Shown here: positions 17,123 through 25,350 of the stretch, piece by piece
Position numbering within the stretch: position 1 is the stretch's first letter
How the letters are laid out: every line of letters begins with the position of its first letter
Source: Amantichitinum ursilacus
GTDB taxonomy: Bacteria; Pseudomonadota; Gammaproteobacteria; Burkholderiales; Chitinibacteraceae
Assembly (NCBI RefSeq): GCF_001294205.1
Contig: NZ_LAQT01000003.1
Span: forward strand, 186,001-250,000
Direction: 5' to 3'
DNA: 64,000 nucleotides
The notes under the pieces: generated by a model
What the model was told of the DNA's origin: nothing
Database searches by the model: none
Seen by the model: the letters and a program-made list of their open reading frames with translations, nothing else
Position numbers and translations under genes: made by a program

Positions 17123-17890
17123 ATGCAATTGCAGGTGTTGGGATGTAGCGGAGGGATTGGCGCTGGCCAGCGCACTACGTCGTTGCTGCTGGACGACCGT
17201 ATCCTCATCGACGCCGGCACCGGCGTGGGCGACTTGTCGTTTGAGGCGCTGCTCAACATCGACCATGTGTTTCTCACACACGCACACATGGACCACATCG
17301 CCTGCCTGCCCATGCTGCTGGACACCGCCTTTGGCAGCCGCGCCGAGCCGGTGACCGTGCACGCCACGCAAGCCTCCATCGACGTACTGCGCCGGCACAT
17401 CTTCAACTGGCATATCTGGCCCGACTTTGCCGCCATCCCCGACAGCCGCAATCCGTTTTTGCGTTTTGCGGTGATGGAGCAAGGCGATCGCGTCGACATT
17501 CCTGGCGGCCACATCACCGCCTTGCCCGCGCTGCATACCGTGCCCGCCGTAGCCTATGCTTTGCATAGCGACGACGGCTGCATTGTGTTCTCGGGCGATA
17601 CCGCTGATCACGCGCCGTTCTGGGAAGCCGTAAATCAGATTGATGACCTGAGCGCGCTGATTATCGAAACCGCGTTTGCCGACCAGGATGCCGATCTGGC
17701 GCGCACCGCGCTGCATTTTTCGCCGGGCGCATTGCTGAACGCGCTGGGCCAGATGCAGCACGAAACCGACGTCTGGATTACGCACTTAAAACCGGCCGAC
17801 CACGCGCTGATCATGCAACAACTGCACGATGACCCCGCGCAAGGCCGCCGTTTTGCACGACTGCAGCCGGGCCAGCGGCTCGACTTTTAA
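17123..17890 (+). CDS. Class II 3',5'-cyclic-nucleotide phosphodiesterase
   Basis: 255 residues, metallo-beta-lactamase fold. It would hydrolyse cAMP or cGMP to the 5' nucleotide. Seen: the metal motif THAHMDH (His53, His55, Asp57, His58), SGDT with a further metal ligand, HTVPAVAY, which fits class II phosphodiesterases, and a late His in WITHLKPADH. ATG chosen for its AGAGGG site; the upstream extension of the frame runs through the palindromic repeats and is not credible. No signal peptide is seen, unlike some periplasmic relatives. Its place directly after the cyclase suggests it ends that enzyme's signal. Confidence 0.88.
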   Translation: MQLQVLGCSGGIGAGQRTTSLLLDDRILIDAGTGVGDLSFEALLNIDHVFLTHAHMDHIACLPMLLDTAFGSRAEPVTVHATQASIDVLRRHIFNWHIWPDFAAIPDSRNPFLRFAVMEQGDRVDIPGGHITALPALHTVPAVAYALHSDDGCIVFSGDTADHAPFWEAVNQIDDLSALIIETAFADQDADLARTALHFSPGALLNALGQMQHETDVWITHLKPADHALIMQQLHDDPAQGRRFARLQPGQRLDF

Positions 17891-17910
17891 CCAGACTGAA
17901 TACCCAAGTG

Positions 17911-19518
17911 ATGACCGAACGCATGGATCACGCCGATCTACGAAATCGATTGCAAAAGCTCAACGCCATCGGCATTGCGTTGTCGGCGCAAACCGATATT
18001 GCCCAGCTGATCGAGATGATCCTGAACACCGCGCGCGAACTGGTAAACGCTGACGCGGGCACGGTTTACCTGCAACGCGACGATCAATTGCAGTTTGAGC
18101 TGGTAATGACCGGCTCGCGCAATCTGCACTGGGGCGGCACCAGCCCGATACGCGCACATATTCCAGCGTTGCCGCTCAAGCTGGCGGATGGCCAGCCCAA
18201 TCTGGCCAATGTGGCGGCCGCCGCGGTCAATCTGGATAAGACCATCAACATTGCCGACGCCTATACCGCGGAAGGCTACGACTTTAGCGGCACGCGCCAG
18301 TTTGATGAACGCCTGGGCTATCGCTCGCGCTCGTTTTTAAGCGTGCCGCTGCGCAACCACGATGGCGCGGCGCTGGGCGTATTGCAGCTGATCAATGCGC
18401 AGGATGAAGACGGCAACAGCATTGCCTTTAGCGTGGATGACCAGCAGTTGGTGGAATCGCTGGCCTCGCAGGCCGCCATCGCCATCAACAATCGCCAGCT
18501 GATCAATGCGCTGGAAGAACTGTTTGAAGCGTTTATCGGCATTATCAATATGGCGATCGACGATAAATCGCCCTATACCAGCGCGCATTGCCAACGCGTG
18601 CCCGAGCTGACGCTGATGCTGGCCGATGCCGTGTGCCAGGCCGATTACGGCCCGCTGGCCGGCTTTGCCATGAGCGCCGCCGACCGTTACGAACTGAAAA
18701 TCGCTGGCCTGCTGCACGACTGCGGCAAGATCACCACGCCCGTGCATGTGGTGGACAAAGCCACCAAGCTGCAGACGATTTTTGACCGCATTGATCTGAT
18801 CGATACGCGCTTTGAAGTGCTGCTGCGCGATGCCGAAATCGCCCATCTAAAAGGCGAAATGGATCTGGCTAGCTGGCAGCAGACGCGTGAGCAAATCCAC
18901 GCCGACCGCGCCTTTTTGCGCCACACCAATCGTGGCGTGGAAGCAATGAGCGACGCCGATATCGCGCGCGTGCAAGCCATCGCGCAGCGCACGCTCAGCG
19001 TGGATGGCCAGCGCCTGGCGTTGTTAAGCGCCGATGAGGCCGAGAACCTGAGCGTGCGCCGTGGCACGCTTACGCGCGCCGAACGCGACATCATCAACCA
19101 CCATATCGATGTCACCATCCAGATGCTGGCGTCGCTGCCGTGGCCGCGCCATCTGCAGCGCGTGCCCGAATTTGCCGGTGGCCACCACGAACGCATGGAC
19201 GGCAAAGGCTACCCGCTGGGGCTGACGCGCGAACAGATGAGTGTGCAGGCGCGCATCATGGGTCTGGCCGATGTATTCGAAGCCCTGACCGCCAAGGACC
19301 GACCCTATAAACAAGGCATGCCGCTGTCGCAAGCGCTGGCCATCATGGCGCGGATGGCGCGCGACCAGCATATCGACGCCGATCTGTATGAAGTGTTTTT
19401 GCGGCAACAGGTATGGTTGGCCTATGCCCAACAGTTTCTGGATGCAGACCAGGTGGATGCCGTCGATACCGCGTCGTTGCTGGCCCTGGCGCGCAGCCCC
19501 AGGCCGCAGCCCAGCTGA
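17911..19518 (+). CDS. GAF and HD-GYP domain protein (c-di-GMP phosphodiesterase)
   Basis: 535 residues. An N-terminal GAF sensor domain (about 20-200; IGIALSAQTDIAQLIEMIL, RSRSFLSVPLRN, VLQLIN) is followed by an HD-GYP domain (about 215-500). The latter has HDCGKI, HHID and the signature GGHHERMDGKGYP, all intact, so c-di-GMP hydrolysis is likely. A ~100-residue insertion between the HD and the later His motifs (about 290-385) is longer than in standard HD-GYP domains. The start is ATG at 17911; a GTG one codon earlier is possible. GAF domains often bind cyclic nucleotides, so the neighbouring cyclase could supply its ligand (inference). Confidence 0.9.
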   Translation: MTERMDHADLRNRLQKLNAIGIALSAQTDIAQLIEMILNTARELVNADAGTVYLQRDDQLQFELVMTGSRNLHWGGTSPIRAHIPALPLKLADGQPNLANVAAAAVNLDKTINIADAYTAEGYDFSGTRQFDERLGYRSRSFLSVPLRNHDGAALGVLQLINAQDEDGNSIAFSVDDQQLVESLASQAAIAINNRQLINALEELFEAFIGIINMAIDDKSPYTSAHCQRVPELTLMLADAVCQADYGPLAGFAMSAADRYELKIAGLLHDCGKITTPVHVVDKATKLQTIFDRIDLIDTRFEVLLRDAEIAHLKGEMDLASWQQTREQIHADRAFLRHTNRGVEAMSDADIARVQAIAQRTLSVDGQRLALLSADEAENLSVRRGTLTRAERDIINHHIDVTIQMLASLPWPRHLQRVPEFAGGHHERMDGKGYPLGLTREQMSVQARIMGLADVFEALTAKDRPYKQGMPLSQALAIMARMARDQHIDADLYEVFLRQQVWLAYAQQFLDADQVDAVDTASLLALARSPRPQPS

Positions 19519-19613
19519 GTGCGCGGCAAGTGGTATTACCGCTGGCCGCCGAATGGTTTCAGGGTAACCGCCTAAAGACGCGCGCGCGTAGGCCGCGTAC
19601 AGTCGGCGATCTT

Positions 19614-19632
19614 TTTTGCCATACTGGCAAAA
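19614..19632. promoter_or_regulatory. Perfect palindrome in the glmS leader
   Basis: TTTTGCCA-TAC-TGGCAAAA, 8-bp arms and 3-base spacer, 22 bases before the glmS ATG and just ahead of its AGGAAAA ribosome site. It could be an operator or an mRNA hairpin affecting glmS; no T-run follows, so it is not a normal terminator. Confidence 0.4.
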
Positions 19633-19654
19633 GTGGTCGACAGGAAAAGCGTTT

Positions 19655-21478
19655 ATGTGCGGAATCGTTGGTGCAATCTCGGAACGGAATGTGGTGCCCA
19701 TGTTGTTGGCAGGGCTGGAGCGGCTGGAATACCGCGGCTATGACTCCAGCGGTGTGGCGTTAACCGGCCCCAAACTGTTCGAGCGCATCCGCGTGGCGGG
19801 CCGCGTGGCCGACCTGACCGCCAAAGTGGGCGACGCCAGCGGCCTGATCGGCCTGGCCCACACCCGTTGGGCCACGCACGGCCAACCCACCGAAGCCAAC
19901 GCCCACCCGCATCTGGGCGGCGACAGCATTCTGATCGTGCACAACGGCATTATCGAGAACCACCAGGACTTGCGCACCGAACTGATCGCGCGCGGCTACA
20001 GCTTTACCTCTGAGACCGATAGCGAAGTCATCGCGCATCTGGTTCACCACTATTTTGAGCAATCGCAGAATCTGCTGGCGGCCGTGCAAGCCACCGTCGG
20101 CCGCCTGACCGGCGCCTATGCTATCGGCGTATTAAGCCGCGACGACCATAGCCGCGTGATCTGCGCCCGCAAAGGCAGCCCGCTGGTATTAGGCCTGGGC
20201 TTTGGCGAGCAGTTTTTTGCCTCGGATATCTCCGCGCTGCTGCCGGTTACGCAACGCATGGTTTACCTGGAAGACGGCGATATCGCCGAACTGCAACGCA
20301 AGGAAGTGCGCGTGTTTGACGCCAATGGCCAACCGGTCAGCCGGCCTTCGCGTACGGTGGACGTCTCGGCCGACGCCGCCGACCTCGGCCATTTCCGCCA
20401 CTACATGCAAAAAGAGATTTTCGAGCAGCCCACCGCCATCGCCAACACGCTGCAACGCGTGCTGGAACTGGGCTGCAAGCCCGCGCTGTTCGGCCCGGAA
20501 GCCGACACGCTGTTTGCCAACGCGCCCGCCGTGCGCATCGTCGCATGCGGCAGCAGCTATCACGCCGGTCTGGTCGCGCGCTACTGGATTGAAGAATGGA
20601 CTGGCTTGCCGGTGAGCGTGGATATCGCCAGCGAATACCGCTATCGCAAAGGCCGCGAACAGGATGGCACGCTGATCGTCGCCATCTCGCAATCGGGCGA
20701 AACCGCCGATTTGCTGGCCGCCATGCGCTCCGCACGCGAACGCGGCGACGTTAAAGTGCTGGCGCTGTGCAACGTGCCGCATTCCACACTGACGCGCGAA
20801 TCTGATCTGCTGTTCTTGACGCAAGCTGGCCAGGAAATTGGCGTGGCTTCGACCAAAGCCTTTACCACGCAGCTGGTGGCGCTGTACGTGCTGGCCGCTG
20901 CGCTGGCGCAAAGCCGCCAGACCCTGTCCGCCAGCGCGCTGGACGAAATCGTCGGCGCGTTGCACAGGCTGCCGGTGCTGGTGGAGGAAATGCTGGCGCT
21001 GGATGGCGAACTGGATAAATGGGCGCACGAGTTATCGCACTACAACCACGCGCTGTTCCTGGGCCGCCACACGCTGTTCCCGATTGCGCTGGAAGGCGCG
21101 CTAAAACTGAAAGAAATCGCCTATATCCACGCCGAAGGCTACGCCGCGGGCGAACTCAAACACGGTCCACTGGCGCTGGTGGACGAGAACATGCCCATCA
21201 TCGTCTGCGCCGCCGCCGATGAGCTGCTGGAAAAACTGGTGTCCAACCTGCGCGAAGTGGAAGCGCGCAGTGGCAAGGTGTTTCTGCTGGCCGAACCCGG
21301 CTGCGAAGCCGCCCACGACGGCGCACATCGCGTGCTGACCATGCCGGTGGCCTCCGGCCCGCTGGCCCCGGTGGTGCTGACGCTGCCACTGCAAATGCTG
21401 GCGTACCACACGGCTTGCCGCAAAGGCACGGACGTGGACAAGCCGCGCAATCTGGCCAAGAGCGTGACGGTGGAATAA
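19655..21478 (+). CDS. glmS: Glutamine-fructose-6-phosphate aminotransferase
   Basis: 607 residues, normal length. It makes glucosamine-6-phosphate from fructose-6-phosphate and glutamine, the first step to UDP-GlcNAc for peptidoglycan and LPS. Seen: N-terminal glutaminase beginning MCGIVGAI with the catalytic Cys right after Met, HTRWATHG, HNGIIENH; two SIS domains with CGSSYHA, ISQSGETADLL, STKAFTTQ; and the C-terminal tail AKSVTVE. The Met-Cys start decides the ATG at 19655, supported by AGGAAAA; an earlier TTG in frame would bury the catalytic Cys. The 3' end keeps the sequence used as the Tn7 attachment target. Confidence 0.97.
   Translation: MCGIVGAISERNVVPMLLAGLERLEYRGYDSSGVALTGPKLFERIRVAGRVADLTAKVGDASGLIGLAHTRWATHGQPTEANAHPHLGGDSILIVHNGIIENHQDLRTELIARGYSFTSETDSEVIAHLVHHYFEQSQNLLAAVQATVGRLTGAYAIGVLSRDDHSRVICARKGSPLVLGLGFGEQFFASDISALLPVTQRMVYLEDGDIAELQRKEVRVFDANGQPVSRPSRTVDVSADAADLGHFRHYMQKEIFEQPTAIANTLQRVLELGCKPALFGPEADTLFANAPAVRIVACGSSYHAGLVARYWIEEWTGLPVSVDIASEYRYRKGREQDGTLIVAISQSGETADLLAAMRSARERGDVKVLALCNVPHSTLTRESDLLFLTQAGQEIGVASTKAFTTQLVALYVLAAALAQSRQTLSASALDEIVGALHRLPVLVEEMLALDGELDKWAHELSHYNHALFLGRHTLFPIALEGALKLKEIAYIHAEGYAAGELKHGPLALVDENMPIIVCAAADELLEKLVSNLREVEARSGKVFLLAEPGCEAAHDGAHRVLTMPVASGPLAPVVLTLPLQMLAYHTACRKGTDVDKPRNLAKSVTVE
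21441..21478 (+). other. Tn7 attachment-target region at the glmS 3' end
   Basis: The last codons of glmS (PRNLAKSVTVE) keep the pattern read by TnsD-type proteins in Tn7 elements. The type VI island starts within 600 bases. I see no Tn7 end sequences or tns genes. Confidence 0.45.
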
Positions 21479-22068
21479 GCGGGCAGGGCGCTAGCCCCCG
21501 CACCAATCCGGCGAATCAGGGGTGGATACCGGCGTAAGCCGCTGGCGCAGCGATGGCGGCCACGCCTGAATTCCGGTCTATGAATTTCTGAAGTCGCAAT
21601 ACCAACGCCCGTCCCCGGAATCCCGCGCTGAATGCCAGTGCGGGCGTTACGGGCCACGGGCTGCAACCTTTTGTCATTCTGGCGCTGAACATCCTCGCCC
21701 CCGTTGCGGCCCAGATCTCCCCACGACCCCAATATTTTGCGCCAAGCGGCTGCTTATCTTTAATTGCTGGAATGGCGAGATGAATTCTCGTAATGCATTG
21801 CTAAATTTAATGTATCCATTTCGATAATTAAAATCTGACAAATCAGATGTGCGATTGCATCTCTCTTTATTTACTTTTGAATGTCCATTTAATTTATCAA
21901 TGCGGGATTGATTTGTTGATCGCCGAATTGTCATGCCCAAAAAATCAGGGCATATTGTCGGGCAATTTGGCTGCGTTTGCCGATATCCATATTGAATAAA
22001 TTATCCAATTATCAAAATAAATTGAATTGGCTTTCAAGTAAATCAATCGCGCATTGATAAGGTCGAAA
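21479..22068. other. Gene-free region between glmS and the type VI island
   Basis: About 590 bases. The first ~250 are GC-rich with no credible gene; from about 21730 the sequence turns sharply A/T-rich up to the vgrG start. This composition step marks a likely boundary of acquired DNA and holds the vgrG promoter. No terminal repeats or integrase remnants recognised. Confidence 0.5.
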
Positions 22069-24408
22069 ATGGCAATTCAAGCGTATCACCTCCATATTCC
22101 GTTCCTGCAAATGCCCACGCCGCTGTCGGTGCGAGAGCTTGTGATCAAGGAATTGATCGGCCAGCCTTACGAGCTGAAGCTGACCGTTACCACCCCCAGC
22201 GACATCAACCTGCTGGCGGCGCTGGACCAACTGGCGGTGTTTACGGTGACTCCAGTGCCCGAGCGACGCGCGAGCGCTGCATTCGGCCAGCCCAATGCGG
22301 CAGTGGAGCCAGACCGGAAATGGGCAGGGGTAATCCGTGAGATCACGCGCCAGAGCACTTCGCGCGATGAACATACCTATCTGATTATCATGGCGCCGCG
22401 CATTGCGCGCCTGCAGGAATGCATCGATACCAGGCTGTATCAGAATCTTGATTTACCCAGCGTGATCGAAGCCGTCTTGCGCAGCAACTGCGATTTCAAA
22501 GGCGATGACTTTGTCATCAAAACCACGAAACCCTATCCGGTTTTAGAACACATCACCCGCTGGAAAGAAGACGGCCTCTCATTTATTTCGAGATTATGTG
22601 AAACCTGCGGGCTGACTTATTTTTTTCAGCAAGCCCAAGACAAAGAAATCATCGTTTTTATCGATGACCAGTCCAGCTATCTAAAACCCGTAGGCGTACA
22701 GCTTTACAGAGCCGATGCGGGCCTGGAAAGCGGCTGGAATGAAGCGGTGCTGGCATTGGCCGTGAGTGCAAAACCAGTGATCGGAAGTCATCGATACCAG
22801 GATTACAATTATCGCAAATCAATGGGTGCTGATTTATTGGGCGCCAAAGAAGTCCAGAACAAAGCAAATGGCTTGATTGGGCATTCCTATTTATTCGGCG
22901 AAGCCCATCACAAAGACCCGGAGCAGGGCAAAGCGGCTGCACAACTGGATTATGAAATTGCGTTGGCTCAGCAAATTGTGGCCAACGGCGAGTCGACGGT
23001 GCTGGGCTTTGCACCCGGGCAGGTTTTCCGCACGGACCTGAAAGACCCGCAAGCTGAATGGGGTTGGGTGCTGACTGCCGTCACCCATCAAGCCGGGCGC
23101 AACACCTCGTGGACCAACACCTTCACGGCGATTCCGGCCGACCGCATCATCCGGCTGCCACGCAAAACCGCCAAGCCGACCATCAGCGGCACTATCCCCG
23201 CACGCGTCACCAGCCCGAGCAAATACACCACCGCCTATATCAGCGAGACCGGGTTGTATCGGGTCGCCTATCTGTTCGACGTCGATTACAGGAATGGAAA
23301 CTGGCCACCGGCAGGATCAAGCCGCTTGATGCGCCTGGCCAAGCCCTACGCCGGGGACACGTACGGCTTTCATATGCCGCTTATTGATGGCACCGAGGTC
23401 CAGGTCGCATTTCAGAACGGGGATATTGATCGGCCCTACATCGCGTACGCGATGCATGATCAAAGCAAGCCAGACCACGTCACCCAGCTCAATCACACCC
23501 GCAACATCATCCGCACGCCGTCCAACAACAAGATCAGGCTGGAAGACAAGGACTCGGCCCAGCACATCAAGATTTCGAGTGAATACGGCAAAAGCCAGAT
23601 CAGCCTTGGGCATCTGGTTGACGCCAGCCGCAACAAGCGCGGCGAGGGCTTTGAGCTTCGTTCCGATTCGTTCGGCGCGCTGCGCGCCAATGGCTTGATG
23701 GTTTCCGCGCATGTGCAGGACAAGGCACACGGCAAAGTCCTCGATATGCAGCCTGCGGTGACCGGCCTGCAGGATGCACAAAAGCTGATGCAGGGCTTGG
23801 CCAAAGTGGCCGACATGGCGAAGGCGGATTCCGCGGATACCGCCGCCATGACGCAACTGCTGCAATCACAAATCGATGCACTCAAGCAGGCGGTCATCCT
23901 GCTGTCCGCACCGGCGGCCATCGCCGCAGTAACCCCGAGCAGCATCCAGCACAGCGCCGGCAAGAACCTGACCTTTACCGCAGGTGACAACGCCGACATC
24001 GGCGTACTCAAGAAATTTACCGTGATCGCGGGCGAAACCATCAGCCTGCTGGCCCACAAGATGGGACTGAAGCTGTTTGCCAACGAAGGCAAGCTGCAGA
24101 TCCAGGCGCAAAACGATGCGATGGAACTGGCGGCGCAGAAAGACCTGTCGCTCACCAGCAGCCAGGGACACATCACTCTGCAGGCCAGAAAGTCGATCAC
24201 CCTTACCGATGGCGGCGGCGCTTATATCAAGCTGGAAAACGGCAACATCACCATCGCCGCACCGTCGAATGTGACCATCAAGATGGCCAACTTCCAGTGG
24301 GCCGGGCCAGACAGCAACAACGCGACGCTGCCGGATTTCAGCAGTTGCCATGGTTCACTCGCCGGGTCAGCGGCGGATGGCCAGAATAGTGTGGCGTTGC
24401 CGGAGTAG
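22069..24408 (+). CDS. vgrG: Type VI secretion spike protein VgrG
   Basis: 779 residues. It forms the trimeric spike at the tip of the type VI tail and carries effectors. Seen: the gp27-like head (IGQPYELKLTV, RKWAGVIREI, YQNLDLPSVIEAVLR, RWKEDGLSFISRLCE), the gp5-like OB domain (YRVAYLFD, SRLMRLAKPYAG, HMPLIDGTEVQVAFQNGD) and a C-terminal DUF2345 region with beta repeats (LTFTAGDN, ITLQARKSITLTDGG). There is no added enzymatic domain. ATG chosen with an AAGG site; an upstream TTG is weaker. It is the first gene of a tight cluster; the next gene starts after three bases. Confidence 0.93.
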   Translation: MAIQAYHLHIPFLQMPTPLSVRELVIKELIGQPYELKLTVTTPSDINLLAALDQLAVFTVTPVPERRASAAFGQPNAAVEPDRKWAGVIREITRQSTSRDEHTYLIIMAPRIARLQECIDTRLYQNLDLPSVIEAVLRSNCDFKGDDFVIKTTKPYPVLEHITRWKEDGLSFISRLCETCGLTYFFQQAQDKEIIVFIDDQSSYLKPVGVQLYRADAGLESGWNEAVLALAVSAKPVIGSHRYQDYNYRKSMGADLLGAKEVQNKANGLIGHSYLFGEAHHKDPEQGKAAAQLDYEIALAQQIVANGESTVLGFAPGQVFRTDLKDPQAEWGWVLTAVTHQAGRNTSWTNTFTAIPADRIIRLPRKTAKPTISGTIPARVTSPSKYTTAYISETGLYRVAYLFDVDYRNGNWPPAGSSRLMRLAKPYAGDTYGFHMPLIDGTEVQVAFQNGDIDRPYIAYAMHDQSKPDHVTQLNHTRNIIRTPSNNKIRLEDKDSAQHIKISSEYGKSQISLGHLVDASRNKRGEGFELRSDSFGALRANGLMVSAHVQDKAHGKVLDMQPAVTGLQDAQKLMQGLAKVADMAKADSADTAAMTQLLQSQIDALKQAVILLSAPAAIAAVTPSSIQHSAGKNLTFTAGDNADIGVLKKFTVIAGETISLLAHKMGLKLFANEGKLQIQAQNDAMELAAQKDLSLTSSQGHITLQARKSITLTDGGGAYIKLENGNITIAAPSNVTIKMANFQWAGPDSNNATLPDFSSCHGSLAGSAADGQNSVALPE

Positions 24409-24411
24409 GCC

Positions 24412-25332
24412 ATGAGCGACCAGACCATCGGCACGCATCTGGTTTCCCTGGATGCGCCTCCGGCGCTTACAGGAAGCCATCGCTTCCTCTTGATTGATAA
24501 GGCCGGGCTTCCTTTTCATCCGCTCAAGGATCATCTGGGTGGGGTGCCGTGCGCGCCAGCGGGCTGGCCCGACGCACGCCAGGACTTGCTTCCCGTCTTG
24601 CTTGAGGTGGACGCCTGCGACCCGGCGGTGCTGGAGTGGTTATCCGACGTGGTTATGGCGCAATGCCAGCTACAACTGGCTGATCCGCTCATCACTGTCG
24701 CGCTCTGCGCATTTCTATCTGCGGATGTACCGGTGGCAGAGCTCGCTGCGCATATCGGTAGCCGGCTAGTGATTATTGATCCGCTATCCCCAGATAACAC
24801 CCGCGCCTTCTGGCGGCTGTATGACCCACGGGTGTTTGCGCATCTGGCGGCGTGGGTCTTACGCCCAGAGCAGTGCGCCGCACTGGCGGGGCCGGTCCAG
24901 GCGTGGACATTCGCCCATTTCGGCCAGTGGTACACGCTCTCCAGCCCGCAGGAGGTGCTGCGTAACCAGACCGGGCACTGGCCGGATGCAGCGCAGTGGC
25001 AACACGCGCAGCGTATCGCCTTGATCAATCAAGCCATCGCTGAAACGCCGGGTCTCGTCACCCGTGATCTGGCCTGGGTTGCCCATGCCCGACACGCCAG
25101 CGCAGCCATGGACTTCGTTCAGACGCAATTGCACTGGGCCGCTGTTCCGGAAGACCACATTGCGCTTGCCCGGCACGTGCTGCAGCAGGGTTTGGCGCTG
25201 GCTGATCATCCTGGTCTGAGCCGACTGCTGGAGCACCCTGCTGGTCCACCCCTGCCTGCCGATTTTGCAGCGTTGCTGCAGTGGCTTGCCCACGAGCCCG
25301 TCGCGCCAGCCCCATCCAGCCGCCCTCAATAA
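24412..25332 (+). CDS. DUF4123-type VgrG adaptor/chaperone
   Basis: 306 residues, soluble, rich in Trp and Leu. It resembles DUF4123 (Tap/Tec) proteins, which load a specific effector onto VgrG. Seen: an N-terminal FLLIDKAG strand, DPLSPDNTRAFWRLYDPRVF (the Tyr/Phe-Asp-Pro-Arg-Val block typical of the family) and a helical C-terminal half. It sits between vgrG and the large effector gene with 3- and 18-base gaps, exactly where such adaptors lie. The family call is from memory of motifs. Confidence 0.8.
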   Translation: MSDQTIGTHLVSLDAPPALTGSHRFLLIDKAGLPFHPLKDHLGGVPCAPAGWPDARQDLLPVLLEVDACDPAVLEWLSDVVMAQCQLQLADPLITVALCAFLSADVPVAELAAHIGSRLVIIDPLSPDNTRAFWRLYDPRVFAHLAAWVLRPEQCAALAGPVQAWTFAHFGQWYTLSSPQEVLRNQTGHWPDAAQWQHAQRIALINQAIAETPGLVTRDLAWVAHARHASAAMDFVQTQLHWAAVPEDHIALARHVLQQGLALADHPGLSRLLEHPAGPPLPADFAALLQWLAHEPVAPAPSSRPQ

Positions 25333-25350
25333 CAAGAAACGGAAAACATC

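Noticed and set aside
21479..21530. Possible Tn7-type element end after glmS
   Set aside because: No sequence like known Tn7 ends and no tns genes nearby; only the target region is supported.
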